Assembly (NCBI GenBank): GCA_947306315.1
Contig: CAMZGF010000005.1
Location: 1-22,604, forward strand
DNA from: an uncultured Candidatus Saccharibacteria bacterium
GTDB lineage: Bacteria > Patescibacteriota > Saccharimonadia > Saccharimonadales > Saccharimonadaceae
Direction: 5' to 3'
Length of the DNA stretch: 22,604 bases
The notes under the pieces are model-generated. The model searched no databases. It saw only the letters and a program-made list of their open reading frames with translations, and was not told the DNA's origin. The position numbers were made by a program, and so were the translations under genes. This document shows positions 15,597-22,554 of this stretch, piece by piece. The number at the start of each line of letters is the position of its first letter. Within the stretch, counting starts at the first letter, position 1.

Positions 15597-16370
15597 TTAG
15601 GGGGTGTAGACATAGTCATCATTGTCAATCGGATCATTTTCGATCCATTCATCATCCTCATCAAGGTCATCCTTGAGAAAATGGCTATAGCCGTCAGGAT
15701 CAAGATCATAAAAGACCTTAACGTTCTTCGGGATCTCGATCATAATGGGCTCTGACATCTTAAGGAAATCATTAAGCGGAGCGTTAAGCGACTCTTTTGC
15801 TTTTTTGAGCCGGTTTCTTACTGCCATAATCATCTTAATAGACTTTCCTTTTTCGTACAAACGTTTCAGTTTCTTCCTGAAAGATTTGATCTCATGCATA
15901 GTGGTTTTCTTCAGCGCATCAATATTGCCATTTATTGCATCATAGCAATATTCGCGCAAAGATCCACCATCAATTGCACGGATTGCATTGGATAATTTCT
16001 CAGATTTACGATCTTTGCTCGTAGGTGAAAAGCCATAATTGATGAATTTCCATTTAAAATCATCACCATGGCCCCTCTTTCTAATGCCAACAAGTACGTA
16101 ATCCTGAAACACCCAAATCTCAAGTGCCTGATCATCATTCAAACTATCATATGTTATATCGAGCAAGCGGATAAGTTCAGCTTCGCTGATTATCTTAGAG
16201 GGAAGATCCTTCCCGATAAGTTTGTCCTCTTCCGCCACAAGTTCAGGATCTTCTTCTTTAGATGATGATTCCTGAGCTTCGTCTTGATCAGATTCACTTA
16301 TATTTTCAGGTGAAACTTTTTGGTTTACCTCTTCCTCTTCGGAAAATTTAATAAAACTTTGAGCACCCAT
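15597..16370 (-). CDS. acidic protein of unknown function, strongly expressed
   Basis: 257 residues, soluble, with no signal peptide or membrane helix. I recognise no family. The N-terminal ~55 residues are rich in Glu/Ser/Asp and look disordered. The middle (about 62-200) is folded, mixed alpha/beta, with LEIWVFQDYVLVGIRKRGHG and a very basic helical stretch (KSFRKKLKRLYEKGK). The tail (about 225-257) is again strongly acidic and ends in YVYTP. Charge is thus split into acidic-basic-acidic blocks, as in some nucleic-acid-binding or chaperone-like proteins, but that is only an analogy. It has a near-consensus promoter (TTGACT-17-TGCTATAAT) and a nine-base Shine-Dalgarno match (GGAGGTGAT), the best signals in this window. 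It is divergent from rarA and monocistronic. Confidence 0.75.
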   Translation of the reverse strand: MGAQSFIKFSEEEEVNQKVSPENISESDQDEAQESSSKEEDPELVAEEDKLIGKDLPSKIISEAELIRLLDITYDSLNDDQALEIWVFQDYVLVGIRKRGHGDDFKWKFINYGFSPTSKDRKSEKLSNAIRAIDGGSLREYCYDAINGNIDALKKTTMHEIKSFRKKLKRLYEKGKSIKMIMAVRNRLKKAKESLNAPLNDFLKMSEPIMIEIPKNVKVFYDLDPDGYSHFLKDDLDEDDEWIENDPIDNDDYVYTP

Positions 16371-16375
16371 ATATT

Positions 16376-16384
16376 ATCACCTCC
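16376..16384 (-). promoter_or_regulatory. near-perfect Shine-Dalgarno site
   Basis: GGAGGTGAT on the minus strand, complementary to nine bases of the usual 16S 3' end, 5 nt before ATG 16370. Confidence 0.85.
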
Positions 16385-16433
16385 ATATTAATGTGCGTGG
16401 AACAAAAAAATAACACCCCCTATCCATATCTTT

Positions 16434-16462
16434 ATTATAGCACAAATCATAAAAATAGTCAA
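16434..16462 (-). promoter_or_regulatory. near-consensus sigma70 promoter of the acidic protein gene
   Basis: On the minus strand: TTGACT (16457-16462), a 17-bp spacer ending in TGC, and TATAAT (16434-16439). The predicted start near 16427 gives a leader of about 57 nt. Confidence 0.8.
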
Positions 16463-16486
16463 CAGATAAGACTCTTTATTGAATCA

Positions 16487-16495
16487 TGCTATAAT
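16487..16495 (+). promoter_or_regulatory. extended -10 promoter of rarA, leaderless type
   Basis: TGCTATAAT with TATAAT at 16490-16495. The expected start, 16502, is exactly the A of ATG. No -35 box at 17 bp. Confidence 0.7.
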
Positions 16496-16501
16496 AGGGG
16501 T

Positions 16502-17698
16502 ATGGAAGAGGGAAACAGAAGACCGCTCGCAGAGCGCATGCGCCCAACTAAACTCGAAGAAGTCGTAGGACAAGACGAGATTATTGGTGATGGCAAGATT
16601 CTGACTGAAATAGTCAAGAAAGGCGAACCCGTAAACCTCATATTCTGGGGTCCTCCAGGAACCGGCAAAACAACTCTCGCCCGCATTATTGCGAAAGAAT
16701 TTAAAGCTGATTTTGTCGAACTTTCCGCAGTTACAGCTGGAAAAAAGGACATCGAACAGGTCGTAGAACGTGCAAAACAAAATTGGAACCTAAAAATCCG
16801 CACTGTTCTCTTTGTAGATGAAATCCACCGATTTAATAAGGCACAACAAGATGCCTTTCTCCCTCATGTTGAATCAGGGCTTATTATTCTAATCGGCGCA
16901 ACGACCGAAAACCCAAGTTTTGAGGTTATTTCGCCGCTTCTTTCTCGTTCACGTGTTGTAATTGTCAAACATCTTAGCAAAGACGCTATTATTGAAGTTC
17001 TAAAACGCGCTATAAAAGCCGAAAAAGCTACTAAACGCGTGTCTAAAAAAGCTATCGATTATCTCGCCGAATTGTCTGGTGGTGATGCCAGAAGCGCACT
17101 TGGCGATCTCGAATTATCTCTTAGTCTTTCCGAAAAAGTTGATGAAAATATCGTTAAAGAAGCGGCTGGAAGAAAAGTACCAGGCTATGATAAAAAAGGC
17201 GATAAACATTATGACAATATCTCTGCATTCATAAAATCGATGCGTGGCTCTGATGTTGATGCATCGCTTTATTATCTCGCTCGCATGCTCGAAGCTGGCG
17301 AAGACCCGAAATTCATCGCTCGCAGAATGGTGATTTTCGCATCAGAAGACATTGGCCTTGCTGGAAATGGTGGCTTAAACCTCGCTGTAGCGGCTTTTGA
17401 GGCTGTTGAACGTGTCGGCATGCCAGAATGTCAAATTATTCTAGCGCACGTCGTCTGTGCCCTCGCAAAGTCGAAAAAAGATAGAAGCAGCTACGATGCC
17501 TTCCTTCGCGCAAAAGATGCTGCACATAACTCAATGAATCTTCCTGTACCAATCGAAATCCGAAATGCCCCAACAAGGCTCATGAAAGACCTTGGTTTTG
17601 GTAAAGGGTATAAATGGGAAGCTGGATATCATCAACCAACCTCATATCTTCCAAAAGAGCTTGGTAAGCAAAAATTCTATATCCCGTCTAAAGATTAA
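16502..17698 (+). CDS. rarA: replication-associated recombination protein A (AAA+ ATPase)
   Basis: 398 residues. The N-terminal RPLAERMRPTKLEEVVGQDE is the family's opening motif. Walker A is GPPGTGKT (50-57), Walker B is LFVDE (103-107) continuing IHRFNKAQQDAFLPH, and sensor 1 is IGATTENPSFE. SGGDARSALGDLE carries the sensor-2 Arg, and the C-terminal RarA part (SAFIKSMRGSDVDASLYYLARM to the end) is complete. RarA (MgsA, the relative of eukaryotic WRNIP1) is a DNA-dependent ATPase acting at stalled replication forks. The start at 16502 is preferred over an upstream in-frame codon at 16391, which would run through the divergent promoter and past the -10 box. Its last 4 bases overlap the convergent gene that follows; there is no terminator between them. 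Confidence 0.95.
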   Translation: MEEGNRRPLAERMRPTKLEEVVGQDEIIGDGKILTEIVKKGEPVNLIFWGPPGTGKTTLARIIAKEFKADFVELSAVTAGKKDIEQVVERAKQNWNLKIRTVLFVDEIHRFNKAQQDAFLPHVESGLIILIGATTENPSFEVISPLLSRSRVVIVKHLSKDAIIEVLKRAIKAEKATKRVSKKAIDYLAELSGGDARSALGDLELSLSLSEKVDENIVKEAAGRKVPGYDKKGDKHYDNISAFIKSMRGSDVDASLYYLARMLEAGEDPKFIARRMVIFASEDIGLAGNGGLNLAVAAFEAVERVGMPECQIILAHVVCALAKSKKDRSSYDAFLRAKDAAHNSMNLPVPIEIRNAPTRLMKDLGFGKGYKWEAGYHQPTSYLPKELGKQKFYIPSKD

Positions 17699-18246
17699 TT
17701 GCTTTGACAAAGATTTCCGCCAAATGATCCATCGTCAGTCTGTTTTGTACTTAAAAATGCGACCTTAGTCCTTGAGTTAATCCTTACAACATTTCCGTTC
17801 TTACAAACTGAGTTTTTCATCACAAAAATAATTCTTTTGTTTTTGTCCCAACTAAATTTCGATGTATCAGGACAGGTCCCCTCGCTCATACTACAAAGCG
17901 AAAAATCATATTTAGCCACAATTTCAGAATCTAGATAAACATCATAGAAAATGTTAAAATCAACCGGGATTCGTCCATTATTTCTTTTTTGAAATTGCCT
18001 CAATGTCGAAACCATTTCATTCAGATCTCGTTGCAATTCATCATTATAAGCACGAATATCTACTTGTTTTCGCTCCTCAATTTCTTCTGCTGTCGGTTGT
18101 TCTTCTTCCTGAGTAGTTTCGATTTCAATATCCTCAATATTATTCTGATCTTTCGTCATGCCAGAAATAATAATCATAGTTGCGACGCTAACCGCAGCCA
18201 TAAAACTAAGAAGGATTAAAACAAAAACCCAGCGCTGCTTCTTCAT
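17695..18246 (-). CDS. single-pass membrane protein with external Cys-containing domain
   Basis: 183 residues from ATG 18246 (MKKQRWVFVLILL). A basic start and one long hydrophobic helix (about 6-28) are followed by a Glu-rich stretch and a helix (RAYNDELQRDLNEMVSTLRQ). The external domain has four cysteines, two in LCSMSEGTC and one each in NSVCKNG and NLCQSN, enough for two disulfides. The sequence QFQKRNNGRIP after the helix resembles type IV pilin-like proteins (helix, then NG.YP), but the prepilin cleavage motif with Glu5 is absent, so a pilin call is weak. TATAAT at 18253-18258 (-) puts the start exactly on ATG 18246, which rejects a slightly longer frame to 18264. It overlaps rarA convergently by 4 bp and is divergent from ppa. 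Confidence 0.75.
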   Translation of the reverse strand: MKKQRWVFVLILLSFMAAVSVATMIIISGMTKDQNNIEDIEIETTQEEEQPTAEEIEERKQVDIRAYNDELQRDLNEMVSTLRQFQKRNNGRIPVDFNIFYDVYLDSEIVAKYDFSLCSMSEGTCPDTSKFSWDKNKRIIFVMKNSVCKNGNVVRINSRTKVAFLSTKQTDDGSFGGNLCQSN

Positions 18247-18252
18247 GTTTTC

Positions 18253-18258
18253 ATTATA
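18253..18258 (-). promoter_or_regulatory. -10 box, leaderless type
   Basis: TATAAT on the minus strand. The predicted start at 18246 coincides with the A of ATG. No -35 box. Confidence 0.65.
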
Positions 18259-18276
18259 AAACATTTAATAAAAATA

Positions 18277-18285
18277 TGTTATAAT
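18277..18285 (+). promoter_or_regulatory. extended -10 promoter of ppa
   Basis: TGTTATAAT with TATAAT at 18280-18285. The start near 18292 gives a 24-nt leader containing AAAGGAG (18304-18310) before ATG 18316. Confidence 0.65.
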
Positions 18286-18315
18286 AGCAAGTATTAAAAA
18301 GAAAAAGGAGTCTTA

Positions 18316-18846
18316 ATGGCAGATTTTAATAAAATTCTAGACGCTGGTGATTATGAAAACGGCGAAATTAACGTAGTAATCGAGATCCCAACTGGCTCAA
18401 ACCACAAAATTGAATGGGACCGCAAGAATGCTTGCTTCATGCTTGACCGTGTTGAACCTATTGCATTTGCAAAGCCTACTAACTACGGTTTTATCCCACA
18501 AACTCTCGATGAAGATGGTGATGAACTTGATGTTCTTATGATTACAGATCAACCACTTACAACTGGCATCTATACTACCGCACGTGTTCTTGGCGTCATG
18601 AAATTCGTTGATGACGGCGAAGTTGATGATAAAATCATCGCCGTTCCTGCAGACGACCGCAATAATGGCGACATGTACAAGACCATCGAAGATCTTCCAA
18701 AGCGCCTTATTGAGCAGATCGAATTCCACTTCAACCACTACAAAGACCTTAAGAAGCCTGGCACAACAACTGTTAAGGCATTCGAAGGTATCGACTCAGC
18801 TAAAGAAGTTATCAAAGCTGCAATTGATCGCTGGAATAACCAATAA
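18316..18846 (+). CDS. ppa: inorganic pyrophosphatase (family I, soluble)
   Basis: 176 residues, the normal bacterial length. DGDELDV (67-73) matches the family signature D-[SGDN]-D-[PE]-x-D, with D67, D69 and D72 as metal ligands. VVIEIPTGSNHKIEWD and PTNYGFIPQTLDEDGDELD are also typical, and VPADDRN with HFNHYKDLKKPG completes the active site. It hydrolyses pyrophosphate to phosphate in the cytosol and so drives polymer synthesis, including nucleotide-sugar formation for the glucan genes nearby. A clear AAAGGAG site precedes ATG 18316, and a perfect palindromic terminator follows directly after the stop. Confidence 0.97.
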   Translation: MADFNKILDAGDYENGEINVVIEIPTGSNHKIEWDRKNACFMLDRVEPIAFAKPTNYGFIPQTLDEDGDELDVLMITDQPLTTGIYTTARVLGVMKFVDDGEVDDKIIAVPADDRNNGDMYKTIEDLPKRLIEQIEFHFNHYKDLKKPGTTTVKAFEGIDSAKEVIKAAIDRWNNQ

Positions 18847-18874
18847 AAAAATAAGCCCCGCGGGGCTTATTTTT
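18847..18874. terminator. bidirectional terminator, perfect 28-nt palindrome
   Basis: Exactly self-complementary about 18860/18861, with core AAGCCCCGCGGGGCTT flanked by A and T runs. It follows ppa on the plus strand. On the minus strand it begins inside the TAA stop (18873-18875) of the DUF2130 gene. Confidence 0.92.
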
Positions 18875-20033
18875 ATTTCTTTAAATCTTCAAATTTCTTT
18901 TGCATCGTTGGATTACCACGAGTAAGCCTCTTAATTGAAAGACCGTCGGCTTTATCATTTGCAAGACGAAGATTTTCACTTGAACGAGTCAACGCCTCTT
19001 TTGTTTTCTGTAGATGGTCAATCGTCTTATCGATTTCTTCTATTGCGGTGTCAAACTTCTTCTTCGCGAGCTCAAAATTTCTCGCAAAACCTTCTTTGAA
19101 TGATTCTATATTCTCTTCAAAACGAGTAATATCAATATTCTGCTCACGAACAAGCGCAAGTTCACGTTTCGTCTCGAGTGATTTCATTGCTGCATTCCTA
19201 AGAAGCGTGATGATAGGAATAAAGAACTGTGGACGAACCACATACATTTTTTGATAACGATGAGAAACATCAACAATACCGGTATTATATAACTCAGAAT
19301 CAGACTCAAGCATCGAAACGAGAACTGCATACTCACACTTCTTTTCATTACGATCTTTATCTAACTCTTTAAAGAAATCTTCGTTCTTGTGTTTTGTTGC
19401 GGTCGTATCCATTTCATTCTTCATTTCAAACATAATCGATACGATTTCGACGCCTTTTTCATCTGTTTCCCTAAAGATAAAATCACCTTTTGAACCAGTC
19501 TTAGCGTCGTTATCTTTTTCGAAATATGCGTTCGGAAAAGCCGTCATGCGAATCTTATCAAACTCATCATGACAGTATTGTTCAAGACTCTCACCAACCA
19601 TTTTCGTAGATTGTTTTGCTTTGAAATCTTTAAGCTGTGAAATTTGCTCATCTTTAAGCGCAAGTGCACCTTCATATTTTTCTTTCAAAACAACTTCACG
19701 AGATTTAGTTTCAGCTTCTGAAACCTCAAGTTTATTACGAAACTCGTCACGTTCTTTCTCGACTTTTGAGACCGCTTCAGACACTGCGAGTTTTTTCTCA
19801 GTTTCAAAACCAGAAATTTTTGCTTCAAGCTTCGCAATCTCAGCATCCTTCTCGTTTTTCAATTTCAAATACTCAGCAGCTGACTTTGCATGCAAAACCT
19901 CAGTCGCATCATGAATTTTCTTTTCAATATCAGCATCAAATTCATTATCACGAACTTGCCTTACAATATCCGCATAAGAATTCTCGTCAATCTTGAACGT
20001 TTTACCACAATTTGGACATTTTATTTCTGACAT
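18873..20033 (-). CDS. DUF2130 coiled-coil protein with PD-(D/E)XK-like motif
   Basis: 386 residues from ATG 20033 (MSEIKCPNCG). GGAGG just upstream supports this start, and a longer frame to 20129 is rejected. Parts in order: a CPNC knuckle (6-9) with no second Cys pair, a long coiled coil (about 40-140), then the conserved DUF2130 core. That core contains GESLEQYCHDEFDKIR, SKGDFIF and MFEMKNE. E148 or E151, D184 and E203-x-K205 are spaced like the catalytic residues of PD-(D/E)XK nucleases, so a DNA-cleaving or degraded nuclease domain is my inference. A second helical, coiled-coil region (about 290-370) follows. No restriction or methylase partner is adjacent. TATAAT at 20053-20058 (-) gives a short leader with the ribosome site in it. 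Confidence 0.85.
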   Translation of the reverse strand: MSEIKCPNCGKTFKIDENSYADIVRQVRDNEFDADIEKKIHDATEVLHAKSAAEYLKLKNEKDAEIAKLEAKISGFETEKKLAVSEAVSKVEKERDEFRNKLEVSEAETKSREVVLKEKYEGALALKDEQISQLKDFKAKQSTKMVGESLEQYCHDEFDKIRMTAFPNAYFEKDNDAKTGSKGDFIFRETDEKGVEIVSIMFEMKNEMDTTATKHKNEDFFKELDKDRNEKKCEYAVLVSMLESDSELYNTGIVDVSHRYQKMYVVRPQFFIPIITLLRNAAMKSLETKRELALVREQNIDITRFEENIESFKEGFARNFELAKKKFDTAIEEIDKTIDHLQKTKEALTRSSENLRLANDKADGLSIKRLTRGNPTMQKKFEDLKK

Positions 20034-20052
20034 TTTTCCTCCATCTATATAT

Positions 20053-20058
20053 ATTATA
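20053..20058 (-). promoter_or_regulatory. -10 box of the DUF2130 gene
   Basis: TATAAT on the minus strand. The start near 20046 leaves a ~13-nt leader holding GGAGG. Divergent from the promoter at 20088-20096. Confidence 0.6.
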
Positions 20059-20087
20059 CCCAAAAATTCGTAAAAAAATAATGCTTG

Positions 20088-20096
20088 TGGTATAAT
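20088..20096 (+). promoter_or_regulatory. extended -10 promoter, leaderless type
   Basis: TGGTATAAT with TATAAT at 20091-20096. The predicted start at 20103 is one base before ATG 20104. No -35 box. Confidence 0.65.
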
Positions 20097-20103
20097 TAAA
20101 CCT

Positions 20104-20727
20104 ATGGATAAGGAACTTGACGGTCTCACGCCATCAACCCTTAGTGGGACGACTGTAAATACCGTTCATACCGCTTCAAAAGAAGAGGTAGCCGTTGCAT
20201 TGGCTGAAGAAAAAGAAAGAAAAGAAGATTACTATATTGACCCGCTCGAACAAGACGCCGCAATGAAAGAAAAACTCGCTAAAATTGAGTCCGAAAAACC
20301 AGCTGAATCATCAGAAAACAAAGGCGAAGAGAGAGAAGAAGCAGTTCCTGAAATTCATCCAGATTTAAATGTGTCAGGCTTCTTTAGCGCCGGAAATACC
20401 GCAAAGCGTCCGGGTTTCATGAGCCACAATGCATCAATTAGTGCATTAAATCTGTGTTTTGTCTTCGGTATTATAAATGCAATTTATTCAGCATTTTATC
20501 TTCTTGCTCTTATTTCTACTGGTTTTGACACAAATTGGTTTTTTGGATGGCTCTATGCAGTCGTCGTAGTTACATCAATCATTATCGCTATTAACTGTTT
20601 CCGCTCACGCAACGTTCAGAAAGATGAACTAAAAAGAAAAGCCCTTATCGGGCTTGTAGGTTCTGCAATCTCAATCCTTCCTCTCATCGGCTGGATTTTA
20701 CATTTCTTTACAACAACTTTATCCTAA
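20104..20727 (+). CDS. membrane protein of unknown function with long acidic N-terminal region
   Basis: 207 residues. The first ~105 are polar, Glu/Lys-rich and probably cytosolic and disordered (for example VAVALAEEKERKEDYY). Three hydrophobic helices follow, at about 115-140, 147-166 and 182-204. The layout of three helices with a basic loop (FRSRNVQKDELKRKALIG) between the second and third resembles small DUF4190-like membrane proteins, but I do not claim the family. No Shine-Dalgarno sequence is present; the start is predicted to be leaderless. The gene ends overlapping the glucan phosphorylase gene by 4 bp, convergent, with no terminator visible between them. Confidence 0.7.
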   Translation: MDKELDGLTPSTLSGTTVNTVHTASKEEVAVALAEEKERKEDYYIDPLEQDAAMKEKLAKIESEKPAESSENKGEEREEAVPEIHPDLNVSGFFSAGNTAKRPGFMSHNASISALNLCFVFGIINAIYSAFYLLALISTGFDTNWFFGWLYAVVVVTSIIIAINCFRSRNVQKDELKRKALIGLVGSAISILPLIGWILHFFTTTLS

Positions 20728-22472
20728 AATAGATAATCTAAATAATCACGAAGCATTCTTGATCCAGAAATTACTGGAACATAGTTTTTTAGTTCAGTCT
20801 GAATAATTGTCTCGAGATCAAAATCATTCTTCCAAGCATTTGCTGCTTCGTCAATTCTACGGTAAAGACTCTCAACTTCTTCATGTTCATTTCTGCCAGA
20901 GATACATAGATAAGCATCACTTGAACAATCCGCAACGCCACCATCGTGTGTTGAAACAAGAATGCCAAGGTTAATAATATCCTTCATCCAGCTTGTTCCA
21001 CATGCCTCAAGACCAACAATTGGCGTATTTATTGACACATTCGAACCAACCGAAAGCGCGCGTCCAAGCTCTTCATCATAATCTGGAAGATAATGGACAC
21101 GTTCGCGAAGAATTGGATTTCTATCGACAGTCTCAAGCAAATTACGAAGTTTTTCTGCCATTCTATGATCACCCTCATGCACGCGGCCAGCCAAGAAATA
21201 ATGAATATTATGTTTTTCTAGAAGCTCTGCAAGGCGTATCGGGTTTGTCATTGGAAGCCATGGCCTCTTATAGTCAACAAACCTACGTTTAAAGTCAAAA
21301 ACCAATGCGTCCCCCTCAATGACCGGATGTTTACCGTACTGGTCAACACGATGCGAAAGCACACGATTTAGTTCTGCACGTCCAGCATTCTTCAGTTCGC
21401 GAATATCGTTTGCCTCAATTTTCTCGATATTTGTTAGATATTTTTCACTCGGAAGATCAAATTTATCCAAAATATCCATCTTCTTAAGATAAGTCACTAT
21501 CTCAGGAAGCGTCCAAGTCGGAATATCAATACCATTTGTTATTGCTTTGAATTTTACTTTATTTCCAGCAAGATCGTGATAATTTGCAACTCTAGCATGA
21601 AGTTTCGAAACACCTGAACGTAGTTCCGCAATCTCAATCGTAACCGTTGAAAGGCGAATTCTACCGTTATCAAATTTATCAGAAAGCCATTTCTTAACCG
21701 CTTTAGAACGAAGATTAGGGAAGACAAAACGTTCGAATTGTTCATACGAAAAATCTGCTTCAGCTGCCTGTACGAGAGTATGGTTTGTATAAAGCGTATG
21801 CTTGCGAGTATAAACAATTGCCTCATAGACATCCATACCATTCGATGTGAGTTCATCAAGTCGTGCAAGTGCTGCAAAGAACGTTGCAACCTCATTAAGC
21901 TGCATAATTGCTGGCTTAAGGCCAATTAGTTTCAATGCTTGATATCCGCCAAAACCAAGTGAAACTTCCTGATAAAGACGATGATCTCCGCCAGACTCAC
22001 CAGAATAAAGCTCACCAAAGTTTGGTTCAGTAATACAAAGAATGCGGGTCGAGCCAAGCTGTTTTTCAATCACATCAAGCGTACAAATCTGACCAGAAGC
22101 GCGAATATTTACAGTATCGACGAATTTAAAACCATATTTCGCGTAGGAAACCTCTTCATGATATGCGCCATTCTCAAAGTTCGAATAAGTCTGATGTGGT
22201 TCAGATGGATAAAAAGGCGTAATAAGAGTAAAAGGTACTTGTTGGCGTTCTGCGACACGACGAGTATCAGCGGCAAGCACACCAAGTCCGCCACCGCCAC
22301 GAATACCGTTTGACTTATCATATAGCTCAATTGTCCAATAAGTATAAGGGCGCTCTGGAGAAAGCGACTGAGATAGATGTTTTCGATCTATTGCCTCGTA
22401 GAATTCTTCAACGTCTTCAATATTTTCAAGGCGATGAAATAACTTAGAAGTTTTGCCCATCATATTAACCAT
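20724..22472 (-). CDS. alpha-glucan (glycogen/maltodextrin) phosphorylase, short GT35 type
   Basis: 582 residues, clearly shorter than the ~800 of classical GlgP. Recognisable GT35 segments: ELYDKSNGIRGGGGLGVLAAD near the N-terminus, LNEVATFFAALARL, TNHTLVQAAEADF (the H-T-x-V-x-A motif), ITNGIDIPTWTLPEI (the TNGV-x-x-TW motif), FKRRFVDYKRPWL and HYFLAGRVHEGDHRM. VSINTPIVGLEACGTSWMKD contains K497, which matches the Lys that holds pyridoxal phosphate. The enzyme should release glucose-1-phosphate from alpha-1,4-glucan in the cytosol, complementing the GT4 and GH57 genes elsewhere in the window. The start is ambiguous: ATGs at 22472, 22463 and 22460 all lie right after TATATT/TATTAT/TATACT boxes, and there is no Shine-Dalgarno sequence. 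Confidence 0.88.
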   Translation of the reverse strand: MVNMMGKTSKLFHRLENIEDVEEFYEAIDRKHLSQSLSPERPYTYWTIELYDKSNGIRGGGGLGVLAADTRRVAERQQVPFTLITPFYPSEPHQTYSNFENGAYHEEVSYAKYGFKFVDTVNIRASGQICTLDVIEKQLGSTRILCITEPNFGELYSGESGGDHRLYQEVSLGFGGYQALKLIGLKPAIMQLNEVATFFAALARLDELTSNGMDVYEAIVYTRKHTLYTNHTLVQAAEADFSYEQFERFVFPNLRSKAVKKWLSDKFDNGRIRLSTVTIEIAELRSGVSKLHARVANYHDLAGNKVKFKAITNGIDIPTWTLPEIVTYLKKMDILDKFDLPSEKYLTNIEKIEANDIRELKNAGRAELNRVLSHRVDQYGKHPVIEGDALVFDFKRRFVDYKRPWLPMTNPIRLAELLEKHNIHYFLAGRVHEGDHRMAEKLRNLLETVDRNPILRERVHYLPDYDEELGRALSVGSNVSINTPIVGLEACGTSWMKDIINLGILVSTHDGGVADCSSDAYLCISGRNEHEEVESLYRRIDEAANAWKNDFDLETIIQTELKNYVPVISGSRMLRDYLDYLF

Positions 22473-22525
22473 AAGTATAATATATTTTCAATTTAAGATA
22501 AAGACTTTATTTTTTATCCTATTTA

Positions 22526-22534
22526 TGGTATTAT
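22526..22534 (+). promoter_or_regulatory. extended -10 promoter of tRNA-Gln
   Basis: TGGTATTAT with TATTAT at 22529-22534, 20 nt before the tRNA. No clear -35 box. Confidence 0.5.
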
Positions 22535-22554
22535 AAGTTTACCGAAAAATCCGT

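Noticed and set aside
16391..16501. In-frame N-terminal extension of rarA
   Set aside because: It would cross the divergent promoter region and the rarA -10 box. The family's N-terminus begins at the ATG at 16502.
17695..18246. Type IV pilin
   Set aside because: The topology is similar, but the prepilin cleavage site with Glu5 is absent.
20034..20129. N-terminal extension of the DUF2130 protein
   Set aside because: GGAGG lies just before ATG 20033, and the extension runs through the -10 box on that strand.
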